Shown: positions 1 to 7,921 of the stretch, one piece after another
Layout: each line of letters begins with the position of its first letter
How positions within the stretch are numbered: the first letter of the stretch is position 1
NCBI GenBank assembly: GCA_900547405.1
Contig: URGL01000004.1
Coordinates: 1-64,000 of the forward strand
Source of the DNA: an uncultured Eubacteriales bacterium
GTDB lineage: Bacteria; Bacillota; Clostridia; Oscillospirales; Oscillospiraceae
Direction: 5' to 3'
DNA length: 64,000 bases
The notes under the pieces: model-generated
Seen by the model: only the letters and a program-made list of their open reading frames with translations
Databases searched by the model: none
What the model was told of the DNA's origin: nothing
Translations under genes and position numbers: made by a program

Positions 1-47
1 GAGATGCTCAGGAGTCTCGTGGGCTCGGAGATGTGTATAAGAGACAG
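1..47 (+). other. Illumina Nextera adapter with i7 index (vector/adapter contamination)
   Basis: Bases 14-47 match the 34-base Nextera transposase read-2 adapter, ending in the mosaic-end sequence (ATGTGTATAAGAGACAG). Bases 1-5 (GAGAT) match the tail of the P7 primer and bases 6-13 (GCTCAGGA) sit exactly where the 8-base i7 index belongs; this is the form of index N704 as I remember it. The minus-strand translation gives the well-known contaminant peptide end YTSPSPRDS. This is library sequence, not genome, and it marks the end of the contig. Confidence 0.97.
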
Positions 48-565
48 CCTCTGAGGAGCTGGGCGCTGACTACGGCTACATGTTCGAGAACGTGAAGGGC
101 TATCCCAACGATCTGGCTGTTGAGGCTACCGACGACAAGACCATTGTTGTCACCCTGAACAACGCCGTTGCCTACTGGGATGAGCTGCTGGCCTTCCCCG
201 CCTACTTCCCTGTCCGTGAGGACGTGGTTGCCAACGAGGCCTGGTGCAGCGACGCTTCCACCTTCGTTTCCAACGGCGCTTACAAGATGACCGGTTGGGA
301 TCACAACTCCGTCATCACCCTGACCAAGAACGACCACTACTGGGATGCCGAGAACGTCACCATGAAGGAGATCAAGTTCTACCTGTCTGATGACAACAAC
401 AACATGCTCACCAACTTCAAGAACGGTGACTGGCTGCTCATCGACGATGTGCCCACCAACGAGATCGCTACCCTGAAGACCGAGTACCCCACTGAGTTCG
501 TGGTGGCCGGCCAGATCGGTACCTACTACGTCTGCTGGAACATCAACGAGAACCTGCTGCCGTAA
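48..565 (+). pseudogene. Internal fragment of an oligopeptide ABC transporter substrate-binding protein (SBP family 5)
   Basis: An open frame runs from the adapter junction to a TAA at 563-565 (about 171 codons, first ATG at 80). It reads like the middle of an OppA/DppA-type extracellular peptide-binding protein: the ATDDKTIVVTL strand, the FPVRED and FVSNGAYKM blocks, and ITLTKNDHYWDAENV followed by YVCWNIN. Family members are about 500-600 residues, so the signal peptide/N-terminal part and the C-terminal half are both missing. The 5' loss is explained by the contig end. The 3' stop right after NENLLP is not, because the family normally continues for some 200 residues. Either the gene is truly truncated or the contig is a chimeric join near 562. 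Base and codon use look like the neighbours. Confidence 0.8.
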
Positions 566-599
566 GGCAATACAGGCCGGTTGAACCGGCTCCATACCG

Positions 600-628
600 C
601 CTCCCGGGGAAACCCGGGAGGTTTTTTT
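600..628 (+). terminator. Rho-independent terminator
   Basis: A perfect 9-bp stem (600-608 with 613-621, CCTCCCGGG/CCCGGGAGG) is closed by a GAAA tetraloop and followed by seven T (622-628). It would end transcription of whatever lies upstream of cdaA, and separates the OppA fragment from the cdaA operon. Confidence 0.93.
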
Positions 629-652
629 AACGATTTTTATATATTCTCCCTA

Positions 653-681
653 TTGCCAACGGCACCGGAATCCGCTATAAT
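653..681 (+). promoter_or_regulatory. Sigma-A-type promoter for cdaA operon
   Basis: TTGCCA (653-658) and a perfect TATAAT (676-681) are separated by 17 bases, about 75 bases upstream of the cdaA start and just after the terminator at 600-628. It is the obvious start for the cdaA-cdaR transcript. Confidence 0.82.
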
Positions 682-755
682 AGGCAGGATAATAGATAAG
701 TATACCATAGCCTTATATGGGATCTGAAACAGTTGACATAAAAGAGGGGTAAACC

Positions 756-1625
756 ATGGAAGCATTGCAAAACCTGTTGCAGCCGGTGACCAGAATGCAG
801 TGGACAGATTATCTGGACATTTTGCTGGTCGCCTTCCTCATATACCGTTTGCTGCCCCTGATCCGGACGCCGAATACCATGCGTGTGGCAAAGGCTGTCG
901 TTGTGGTCATGGTCATTCTGGGCCTGGCCGAGGTACTGCACCTGTACGCCATGTCCTTTATCCTGAATCAGTTTCTGTCCATTGGCCTCATTGCCCTGGT
1001 GGTGCTCTTTCAGCCGGAGCTGCGGCGGATGCTGGACCATCTGGGCAGCGTCCAGCTCCGGGGCCTGCTGGGAGGTGTCAAGCCGGTGGCCGAAATGGAT
1101 ATGGTCATTTCCCAGACCGTGGCTGCCTGCGACTGCATGAGCCGGGAAAAGGTAGGAGCCCTCATCGTCTTTGCCCGGGAGGCCCGGCTGGATGACTTCA
1201 TCAAAACCGGCACCATCATCGACGGCCAGGTTTCCGAGCAGCTGATCCGGAATATTTTCTTCCCCAAGGCGGCGCTCCACGATGGAGCCATGATCATCCG
1301 GGAGGGCCGGGCCACTGCCGCCGGATGCGTGCTGCCCCTGTCCCAGAGCGATCGGCTCTCCGCGGACCTGGGCACCCGGCACCGGGCCGGTGTGGGTATG
1401 AGCGAAAGCAGCGATGCCATTGTGATCATTGTTTCCGAGGAGACCGGCACCATCTCCGTGGCCGAGGGCGGCATGCTCAAGCGGCATCTGGCACCGGGGA
1501 CCCTGGAGAAGCTCCTGCGCAACGCCCTGTGCAAGAACGAGGACCAGGCAGCCAACAAGTCCATCGGGGCCTATTTCAAGGAGAAATTCCAGGATGGAAA
1601 GGGAGGCAGACACCATGAAGAATAA
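756..1625 (+). CDS. cdaA: Diadenylate cyclase CdaA
   Basis: A 289-residue membrane-bound enzyme that makes the second messenger c-di-AMP from two ATP. Three hydrophobic segments lie in the first ~90 residues (around 17-33, 46-65 and 68-84). They are followed by the DisA_N/DAC domain, with the catalytic DGA motif in LHDGAM (near residue 175) and the RHR motif in GTRHRAG (near 207). Length fits the CdaA/YbbP class. The ATG at 756 has the Shine-Dalgarno AAAGAGGGG seven bases upstream. The 3' end overlaps cdaR by 11 bases, the usual translational coupling of cyclase and regulator. The product is expected to govern cell-wall and potassium homeostasis. Confidence 0.96.
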   Translation: MEALQNLLQPVTRMQWTDYLDILLVAFLIYRLLPLIRTPNTMRVAKAVVVVMVILGLAEVLHLYAMSFILNQFLSIGLIALVVLFQPELRRMLDHLGSVQLRGLLGGVKPVAEMDMVISQTVAACDCMSREKVGALIVFAREARLDDFIKTGTIIDGQVSEQLIRNIFFPKAALHDGAMIIREGRATAAGCVLPLSQSDRLSADLGTRHRAGVGMSESSDAIVIIVSEETGTISVAEGGMLKRHLAPGTLEKLLRNALCKNEDQAANKSIGAYFKEKFQDGKGGRHHEE

Positions 1626-2847
1626 AATCGGTATGATCCTGCTGTCCCTGGCCGTGTCCTTTTGCCTGTGGCTCTATGTCATTACGGCGGTAAGCCCCGG
1701 GTCTACGGATACCTATTACAATATCCCCATCGTCTGGGAAGGGGAGTCTGTGCTGAATGAAAACGGCCTGATGGTGACGGCGGTGTCCTCCAATACGGTG
1801 AACCTGAAGCTCTCCGGAAACCGGTCGGATCTGAGCAAAGTCAATTCCGGCAACATCACCATCAAGGCGGACCTGAGCAACATCCGGGAGCCCGGCAGCC
1901 AGATCCGCATCACCTACTCCACCCCCAGCTTCCCGGGAGATGTGGCCAGCAACGCCTTTGTCATCGAATCCAAGGAGCCGGACAGCATCAATGTGACCGT
2001 AGTCCGCCGGGTCAGCAAGACCGTCCCTGTGGAGGTGGTCTGGACCGGCACCCCTGCCGAGGGCTTTATGATCGACAAGGAAAACCGGACCCTGGACTAT
2101 AGTGAGGTCACCGTTACGGGCCCTGAGTCCGTGGTGGACACCATCGCCAAGGCAACCATCACCGTGGACCTGGAAGGCCGCCGGGAATCCCTCAGCGAGA
2201 GCTACCACTATACGCTCTGTGACGAAAACGGAGATCCTGTGGATGCCAAGCTCATTACCACCGATGTAGAGGAGGTCCGGCTGGATGTGACCATCCGCCG
2301 GGTGAAGGACCTGCGCCTGACCTATGCCCTGACCGAGGGCGGCGGTGCCACAGCCCAGAACACCACCATTACCCTGAGCAACGATACCATCCGGGTATCC
2401 GGCAGCGAGGCCGCCCTGGATCTGCTGGGAGACACCCTGTCCATCGGCAGCATCAACCTGGCGGAGATCAACCGGAACTCCATCCTCAATTTCCCGATCT
2501 CTTTGCCGGAGGGCGTGAACAACCTGACGGGCATCACCGAGGTCACCGCGGAGATCCAGTTCAACGGCCTGTCCATCCGGGATCTGACGGTGGAGGATCT
2601 GGAGCCCGTCAACGTGCCGGAAGGGCTGAAGGTGGAGCTCATCACGGAAAAGCTTACGGTTACCCTTCGGGGCCCCTCCGCCCAGGTGGCCAACATCACC
2701 CCGGAGGATATCCACGTCACCGTGGACTTCACCGGCGCGGAGCCCGGCACCTCCACCTTTAAGGCCACCGTGGTCTACGGCGATGGCTTCGAGCAGGTGG
2801 GCACCTTGAAGACGGAAAGCGTTTCCGCGAAGATCGATAAGAAGTAA
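1615..2847 (+). CDS. cdaR: YbbR-domain regulator of CdaA (CdaR)
   Basis: A 410-residue protein with one N-terminal membrane anchor (about residues 5-26) and a long extracytoplasmic part made of YbbR-like beta repeats (for example TVPVEVVWTG, VTVTGPESVVD and LTVTLRGPS). In this family the YbbR protein binds CdaA and adjusts its activity. The start at 1615 has the Shine-Dalgarno GGGAGG and lies inside the end of cdaA. An upstream in-frame extension into cdaA is open but is antisense-like and lacks a ribosome site. In Firmicutes glmM often follows cdaR; here it does not, and yicC comes next. Confidence 0.92.
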   Translation: MKNKIGMILLSLAVSFCLWLYVITAVSPGSTDTYYNIPIVWEGESVLNENGLMVTAVSSNTVNLKLSGNRSDLSKVNSGNITIKADLSNIREPGSQIRITYSTPSFPGDVASNAFVIESKEPDSINVTVVRRVSKTVPVEVVWTGTPAEGFMIDKENRTLDYSEVTVTGPESVVDTIAKATITVDLEGRRESLSESYHYTLCDENGDPVDAKLITTDVEEVRLDVTIRRVKDLRLTYALTEGGGATAQNTTITLSNDTIRVSGSEAALDLLGDTLSIGSINLAEINRNSILNFPISLPEGVNNLTGITEVTAEIQFNGLSIRDLTVEDLEPVNVPEGLKVELITEKLTVTLRGPSAQVANITPEDIHVTVDFTGAEPGTSTFKATVVYGDGFEQVGTLKTESVSAKIDKK

Positions 2848-2891
2848 CGATTACGCCGGGATTTTTCCCGGCTCAAAAGGGGATAATGTCC

Positions 2892-3770
2892 ATGGTGAAA
2901 AGCATGACCGGCTACGGCCGGGCTGTGGAGACCGTCAACGGCAGAGAATTCACCGTAGAGGTCCGCAGCGTGAACAACCGGTATCTGGATTGTACCGTGA
3001 AGCTCCCCCGGGCGGTGTCCTTCGGGGAGGACGCGGTGAAGCAGGCGGTAAAGGCCAGGATCTCCCGGGGCAAGGTGGACGTGTTCGTCTCCCTCCGCTC
3101 TGAGGGAACCGCTGATGTCACCGTCACCCTCAACACCCCCATGGTGGAGGGATATCTGGCCGCCGTGAAGCAGATGTGCGAAAGCTACGGCCTGCCAAAT
3201 GATGTTACGGCCGCAACGCTTGCGGGGCTGCCTGATGTATTCTGCCTGGATAAGCCCCAGGTGGATGAGGAACAGCTGCAAAAGGACCTGCTGGCGGTAA
3301 CCGAACAGGCCCTGGAGAACTTTGACGCCATGCGCCGCACGGAAGGAGAGGCCCTGGAGAAGGACCTTCGGAGCCGGGGCCAGACCATTCTGGGACTGGT
3401 GGAGAAAATCGAAGAGGGCAGCGCCCAGACGGTGACCGACTATCGGACCCGGCTGGAGGAAAAGCTCAAGGAGGTCCTGGCTTCCACGGCCATTGACGAA
3501 GCCCGGATCCTCACCGAGGCTGCCATTTTCGCCGATAAGATCGCCGTGGACGAAGAGACCGTCCGGCTTCGGAGCCACCTGAACCAGATGGATACTATGC
3601 TGACAGCCGGCGGGGCCCTGGGCCGAAAGCTGGACTTCCTGCTCCAGGAAATGAACCGGGAAGCCAACACCATCGGCTCCAAGTGCTCCGATGTCCGCCT
3701 GGCCCGGGTGGTGGTGGATATTAAGGCTGAGCTGGAGAAGATCCGGGAGCAGACCCAGAATATCGAATAA
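2892..3770 (+). CDS. yicC: YicC/YloC family endoribonuclease
   Basis: A 292-residue protein opening with the signature MVKSMTGYGRA and ending in the conserved DUF1732 tail (REANTIGSKCSD, then VDIKAELEKIREQTQNIE), matching the YicC/YloC family, members of which are endoribonucleases. The ATG at 2892 is preferred over the in-frame ATG at 2886 because AAAAGGGG ends nine bases before it but only three before 2886. It is followed 11 bases later by remA and then gmk, the same order as yloC-remA-gmk in Bacillus. Confidence 0.93.
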   Translation: MVKSMTGYGRAVETVNGREFTVEVRSVNNRYLDCTVKLPRAVSFGEDAVKQAVKARISRGKVDVFVSLRSEGTADVTVTLNTPMVEGYLAAVKQMCESYGLPNDVTAATLAGLPDVFCLDKPQVDEEQLQKDLLAVTEQALENFDAMRRTEGEALEKDLRSRGQTILGLVEKIEEGSAQTVTDYRTRLEEKLKEVLASTAIDEARILTEAAIFADKIAVDEETVRLRSHLNQMDTMLTAGGALGRKLDFLLQEMNREANTIGSKCSDVRLARVVVDIKAELEKIREQTQNIE

Positions 3771-3781
3771 GGAGTGTCTCT

Positions 3782-4042
3782 ATGACGCTGGTAAACATCG
3801 GATTCGGCAGTATGGTGGCGGCGGGCCGGGTGCTTTCCATCCTGGCGCCGGACTCCGCCCCCATCAAGCGAATCATTCAGGAGGCCAAGGACCGGGGGAT
3901 GCTCATCGATGCCTCCTATGGCCGGAAGACCAAGTCCGTGCTTCTGATGGACACGGACCATGTGATTTTGTCCGCTGTCTCTCCGGAAACCCTCACCGAC
4001 CGGTGGCAGGGGAAGGAAGCGGAGGAAGAGGGAGAAACGTGA
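3782..4042 (+). CDS. remA: RemA-like regulator (DUF370 family)
   Basis: An 86-residue protein matching the extracellular matrix regulator RemA/DUF370 family: VNIGFGSMVAAGRV at the N-terminus, then SAPIKRIIQ and IDASYGRKTKSV. In Bacillus RemA is a ring-forming DNA-binding activator of matrix and osmoprotection genes. In non-biofilm Clostridia its targets are unknown, so the role here is inferred from family only. The Shine-Dalgarno is AAGGAG. The acidic C-terminal end (KEAEEEGE) overlaps the spacer before gmk. Confidence 0.93.
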   Translation: MTLVNIGFGSMVAAGRVLSILAPDSAPIKRIIQEAKDRGMLIDASYGRKTKSVLLMDTDHVILSAVSPETLTDRWQGKEAEEEGET

Positions 4043-4044
4043 GT

Positions 4045-4587
4045 ATGGGAAAACTGATCGTGATTTCCGGCGCCTCCGGTGTGGGAAAAGGCACGGTGAT
4101 GAAGGCCATGATGGAGAAGCGGAAGGACCTGTTCTTTTCCGTCTCGGCAACCACCCGGCCCCCCAGACCCGGAGAGGTGGACGGAAAGGACTATTATTTC
4201 GTCACCCGGCAGGACTTCGAAGAACTGATCCGCCGGGGAGAGATGCTGGAGTACGACGAGCACGCCAAAAATTACTACGGCACCCCCCGGTCCCAGGTTG
4301 AGCAGAAGCAAAAACGGGGCCACGTCCTGCTGGACATTGAGCCAAACGGTGCCCGGAATGTCAAAAACAACTACCCGGAGGCTCTGCTGATCTTCATTAT
4401 GCCCCCCAGCTATGAGGAGCTGGAGCGCCGCCTGCGGGGCCGCAACGACACACCGGAAGACCAGATCGCCATCCGCCTGGAACGGGCAAAATGGGAAATG
4501 GAGCAGCGGATCTGGTATGACCACGTTGTCGTGAACGACGATGCGCAGCGCTGCGCCGAGGAAATTCTAAGCTACATAGACAAATAA
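4045..4587 (+). CDS. gmk: Guanylate kinase
   Basis: A 180-residue enzyme that phosphorylates GMP to GDP with ATP. It shows the P-loop SGASGVGKGTV at residues 8-18, the GMP-binding SATTRPPRPGE and DYYFV blocks, and YGTPRSQVE. The ATG at 4045 follows the remA stop by two bases. A GTG at 4039 would add two residues, but it lies too close to the ribosome site GAGGGAG (4028-4034). A frame extending back into yicC is spurious. The gmk-rpoZ pairing follows. Confidence 0.96.
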   Translation: MGKLIVISGASGVGKGTVMKAMMEKRKDLFFSVSATTRPPRPGEVDGKDYYFVTRQDFEELIRRGEMLEYDEHAKNYYGTPRSQVEQKQKRGHVLLDIEPNGARNVKNNYPEALLIFIMPPSYEELERRLRGRNDTPEDQIAIRLERAKWEMEQRIWYDHVVVNDDAQRCAEEILSYIDK

Positions 4588-4590
4588 ACG

Positions 4591-4697
4591 GTCATTGGGA
4601 ACCAGTGCGCACACTGGTGCGGCAATCCCCGGATATTCAACCCGCTTTGAAAATCGGGGGATTGCCACACCGGCGATAGACGCCGGTTCGCAATGAC
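4591..4697. repeat. Paired palindromic intergenic repeat (two inverted arms, each with its own hairpin)
   Basis: Left arm 4591-4630 and right arm 4656-4697 are inverted versions of one another: both read GTCATTG, GAACC, a variable hairpin, then GCAATCCCC. The left arm carries ACCAGTG-loop-CACTGGT and the right arm ACCGGCG-loop-CGCCGGT, so the stems differ in sequence but keep pairing. The element fills the spacer between gmk and rpoZ. It resembles the extragenic palindromes common in gut Clostridia; function unknown. Confidence 0.8.
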
Positions 4698-4728
4698 AGG
4701 CGAAAATTTGAATTGGAGGATTTATTTT

Positions 4729-4935
4729 ATGCTGTATCCACCTGTTGCTGATTTGCTGACCAAAGTTGAGAGCCGTTATCTGCTGGTGAACCTGGTGGCC
4801 CATCGGGCCCGTCAGATCGCCGCCGAGGCGGAGGAGTTCCATGAGGACCTGCCGGAGAAGCCTGTGACCATGGCTATCCAGGAGGTTGCCGACGGTGAGC
4901 TCAGCGCCACCGTGAAGGAAGAGTACAAGCACTGA
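4729..4935 (+). CDS. rpoZ: DNA-directed RNA polymerase subunit omega
   Basis: A 68-residue omega subunit, which helps assemble and stabilise RNA polymerase. The family pattern is YPPVADLLTKVESRYLLVNLV followed by AHRARQI, then a short acidic tail. The ATG at 4729 has TTGGAGGA eight bases upstream; the longer frame from 4693 begins inside the palindromic repeat and is rejected. Its position after gmk fits Firmicutes order. Confidence 0.93.
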   Translation: MLYPPVADLLTKVESRYLLVNLVAHRARQIAAEAEEFHEDLPEKPVTMAIQEVADGELSATVKEEYKH

Positions 4936-4961
4936 ATTTTTGAGCCCAGGGAGGAACGGGA

Positions 4962-7403
4962 ATGATCGCAGGCATCGCCATTGCAAACGCAGTCTATGCC
5001 ATGGACAAGCCCTATTCCTACCGGGTGCCCCAGAGCCTTTCCCTGAGCCTGGGCCAGCGGGTCACCGTGCCCTTCGGCTTTGGAAATACCCGCACCGAGG
5101 GACTGGTCCTTTCCCTGGAGGAAGGGGATCGGGAGGGGCTGAAAAATGTAGAAGGGGTATTGGAAGCGGAGCCTCTGCTGAGCGACACCCAGCTTCGGCT
5201 GGCGGCCTTTCTCCGGGAGCGGTACTTCTGCACCTTCTACGATGCCGTCCGGGCCATCCTCCCGGCGGGATACTGGTTTCGGGAGAAGGAGACCGTGAGC
5301 CTTACCGAGGACCGGAGCTGGGAAACTGCCTCCATCCGCAAGGAGGGGGCAAAGGAGGTCCTGATCTATCTTCGGGATCAGGGCGGCGGGTGCCGGGAGT
5401 CGGCGCTTGGCGCTGTGATCCCGGAGGAGGACAAGCGCAGAGAGGTCCTTGGCTACCTTGTCCGGAAAAAGTGGATCCAGGCAGAGAAGGAATTCACCCG
5501 GAAGGGCGGAGACAAATTGGAGCGCATTGCCCTTCTGGCGGTACCCGCTGAGGAGGCCATGGCCTTTGCCGCCTCCCGGCCCAAGGGTGCCGCCATGCAG
5601 AGAAGTGTTCTGGAGCTGCTGTGCTCCGTGGGGTCTGCCAGTGTCAAGGACATCTGCTATTACACCGGAGCCTCCGTGGATACGGTGTCCCGGCTGGAAA
5701 AGCGGGGCTTCCTGGCCTTTGCCCAGCGAAAGGTCCTGCGGTGCCGGGAGATCGTCCCCGCTCCCGTCCAAAAGCCCTTGGTCCTGGGCCAGGAGCAGGC
5801 GGCAGTATTCGAGGGACTGAAATCCCAGATGGGCCGTGAGACTCCTGGGGTAGCCCTTCTCTATGGAGTCACCGGTTCCGGCAAGACCTCCGTCTATATC
5901 AAAGCCATCGAAGAGACCCTGAGCAGGGGCAAGGCGGCGGTGCTGCTGGTGCCGGAAATTGCCCTGACGCCCCAGCTTCTGGGACTGATGGCCGCCTGGT
6001 TTGGGGACCAGGTGGCGGTGCTTCATTCCAGCCTCTCCCCTGGGGAGCGGTACGATCAGTGGCGGCGGGTCCAGGAGGGAAAGGCCAACCTGGTGGTTGG
6101 CACCCGGTCCGCCGTCTTCGCCCCCTGCGCCCGTCTGGGCCTGATGATTCTGGATGAGGAGCAGGAGCACTCCTATAAATCGGAAAACGCTCCCCGTTAT
6201 GCCGCCAAGGAGGTGGCTATCTGGCGGGGGTTCAAAGAAAAGGCCCTGGTTCTTCTGGGTTCTGCCACCCCGTCGGTGGAGAGCATGTACCGGGCCAAAC
6301 AGGGGGAATATGACCTCTATCGGTTGAAAACCCGGTTCAATGGCCGGGCCCTTCCCGATGTGGAAGTGGTGGATATGCGGGAGGAGCTGAAGCTGGGCAA
6401 TGGCTACAGCCTGAGTATCCCTCTGCGCCAGGCCATCCACGACACCTGCGCCGCCGGAAAGCAGACCATTCTGCTGCTGAACCGCCGGGGAAACGCCCGG
6501 GCCCTGGTCTGCGTGGACTGCCGGGAGGCTCCGGAGTGCCCCCGGTGCAGCGCGAGACTTACCTACCACAGCGCCAACAACCGGCTTATGTGCCACTACT
6601 GTGGCTTCTCCCAGCCGGTACCTCAGCGGTGCCCCAAGTGCGGCGGCCCCCTGAAAACCCTTGGCGTAGGCACCCAGAAGGCCCAGCAGGAATTGAATGA
6701 GCTGTTTCCTGACGTGACCGTGGCCAGAATGGACGCGGATACCGTCAGCGCCGCCAATCCCCACGAGGTCATTCTGGACCGGTTCCGCCGGGGAGAGGAA
6801 CAGGTCCTTTTGGGCACCCAGATGGTGGCCAAGGGTCTGGACCTGCCGAATGTAACGCTGGTTGGGGCACTGGACGCGGACCTGAGCCTCTATTCCGGCT
6901 CCTTCCGGGCGGCGGAGACCACCTTCAATATGCTTACCCAGGTGGTGGGCCGGGCCGGCCGGGGAGACTGCGAGGGCCGGGCCCTGATCCAGACCCTGAC
7001 CCCCAACAACGCCATCATTCAGCTGGCGGCCAAGCAGGATTACGACAGCTTTTATGAGCTGGAGATCGGCTTGCGCCGGGTCCAGGACCTTCCCCCCTTC
7101 GGGGATCAGATCCTGGTGGCCTTTCAGGGGGAGCAGGAGCAGCAGGTCCTTCTGGGAGCCATGAAATTCAGGGACAGTCTGCTGGAGCTGCAAAGATCCT
7201 GGGCCCTGGGCCAGCTGACCGTCCTGGGCCCTGCCCCCAGCCCCGTGCCGAAGGTCAACTACCGCTACCGCTACCGATTGACGGTGCTGGGAAAGATGAC
7301 CAAGGAGCTGAGAAGCGGCCTGAGCTATCTTCTCCGGTCCTTCGGGAAAGACAGCAAAATGCGGGGCGTGACGGCCTTCATAGATGTAAATGGATTCGAG
7401 TGA
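4962..7403 (+). CDS. priA: Primosomal protein N' (PriA helicase)
   Basis: An 813-residue superfamily 2 3'-5' DNA helicase that restarts stalled replication forks. It has an N-terminal DNA-binding domain, a Walker A motif GVTGSGKTS near residue 302 and a Walker B/DEAH-like DEEQEHSYK near 397. A zinc-binding insert follows at about 516-562 (CVDC, CPRC, CHYC and CPKC pairs), then C-terminal helicase motifs (QMVAKGLDLPNV and VVGRAGRG). Full length for the family. The Shine-Dalgarno is GGGAGG. The coaBC gene that often separates rpoZ and priA in Firmicutes is absent here. Confidence 0.97.
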   Translation: MIAGIAIANAVYAMDKPYSYRVPQSLSLSLGQRVTVPFGFGNTRTEGLVLSLEEGDREGLKNVEGVLEAEPLLSDTQLRLAAFLRERYFCTFYDAVRAILPAGYWFREKETVSLTEDRSWETASIRKEGAKEVLIYLRDQGGGCRESALGAVIPEEDKRREVLGYLVRKKWIQAEKEFTRKGGDKLERIALLAVPAEEAMAFAASRPKGAAMQRSVLELLCSVGSASVKDICYYTGASVDTVSRLEKRGFLAFAQRKVLRCREIVPAPVQKPLVLGQEQAAVFEGLKSQMGRETPGVALLYGVTGSGKTSVYIKAIEETLSRGKAAVLLVPEIALTPQLLGLMAAWFGDQVAVLHSSLSPGERYDQWRRVQEGKANLVVGTRSAVFAPCARLGLMILDEEQEHSYKSENAPRYAAKEVAIWRGFKEKALVLLGSATPSVESMYRAKQGEYDLYRLKTRFNGRALPDVEVVDMREELKLGNGYSLSIPLRQAIHDTCAAGKQTILLLNRRGNARALVCVDCREAPECPRCSARLTYHSANNRLMCHYCGFSQPVPQRCPKCGGPLKTLGVGTQKAQQELNELFPDVTVARMDADTVSAANPHEVILDRFRRGEEQVLLGTQMVAKGLDLPNVTLVGALDADLSLYSGSFRAAETTFNMLTQVVGRAGRGDCEGRALIQTLTPNNAIIQLAAKQDYDSFYELEIGLRRVQDLPPFGDQILVAFQGEQEQQVLLGAMKFRDSLLELQRSWALGQLTVLGPAPSPVPKVNYRYRYRLTVLGKMTKELRSGLSYLLRSFGKDSKMRGVTAFIDVNGFE

Positions 7404-7436
7404 GAAGGAAAGACTTTTGTAAGGAGACAGATAACA

Positions 7437-7919
7437 ATGGGACTTCGCAAGATCATGACCGTAAAAGAGCCCTGCCTGCACAAGGTGTGCAGACCGGTGG
7501 AAAAATTTGACGGCAAGCTGCACAGGCTGCTGGACGACATGAAGGAGACTCTGGCGGAGGCCAACGGTGTGGGCCTGGCGGCTCCCCAGGTGGGCATTCT
7601 TCGCCGGGCTGTTATTGTGGACACCGGAGAGGAAATGCTGGAGCTGGTGAACCCGGAGCTGCTGGAGACCAGCGGTGACCAGGTGGAGGCCGAGGGCTGC
7701 CTCAGCGTTCCAGGTAAGTATGGCCTGGTCAGACGGCCCGACTACGCCAAGGTCCGGGCCCAGGACCGGAATGGAAACTGGTTTGAGGCCGAAGGTGAGG
7801 GGCTGACCGCCCGGTGCTTCTGCCACGAGCTGGACCACCTGGACGGCATTGTGTATACGGAGATCATGGAGCGGTATCTCACCGAGGAAGAAATGAGAGA
7901 ACTGAGCGAGGAGGGATGA
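7437..7919 (+). CDS. def: Peptide deformylase
   Basis: A 160-residue metalloenzyme removing the formyl group from new protein N-termini. All three motifs are present: GVGLAAPQVG (motif 1), EGCLSVPG with the metal-binding Cys (motif 2), and CHELDHLDG with the two metal-binding His and catalytic Glu (motif 3). The Shine-Dalgarno is AAGGAGA. It is followed directly by fmt, the enzyme that adds the formyl group to initiator tRNA. Confidence 0.97.
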   Translation: MGLRKIMTVKEPCLHKVCRPVEKFDGKLHRLLDDMKETLAEANGVGLAAPQVGILRRAVIVDTGEEMLELVNPELLETSGDQVEAEGCLSVPGKYGLVRRPDYAKVRAQDRNGNWFEAEGEGLTARCFCHELDHLDGIVYTEIMERYLTEEEMRELSEEG

Positions 7920-7921
7920 CC

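Noticed and set aside
8..595. A 195-codon minus-strand frame at the contig end
   Set aside because: Its last residues are translated adapter, and the rest is antisense to the peptide-binding protein fragment.
4812..7838. A 1008-codon open frame on the strand opposite priA
   Set aside because: It is a codon-bias shadow of priA and def in high-GC DNA; it has no family similarity and covers well-supported genes.
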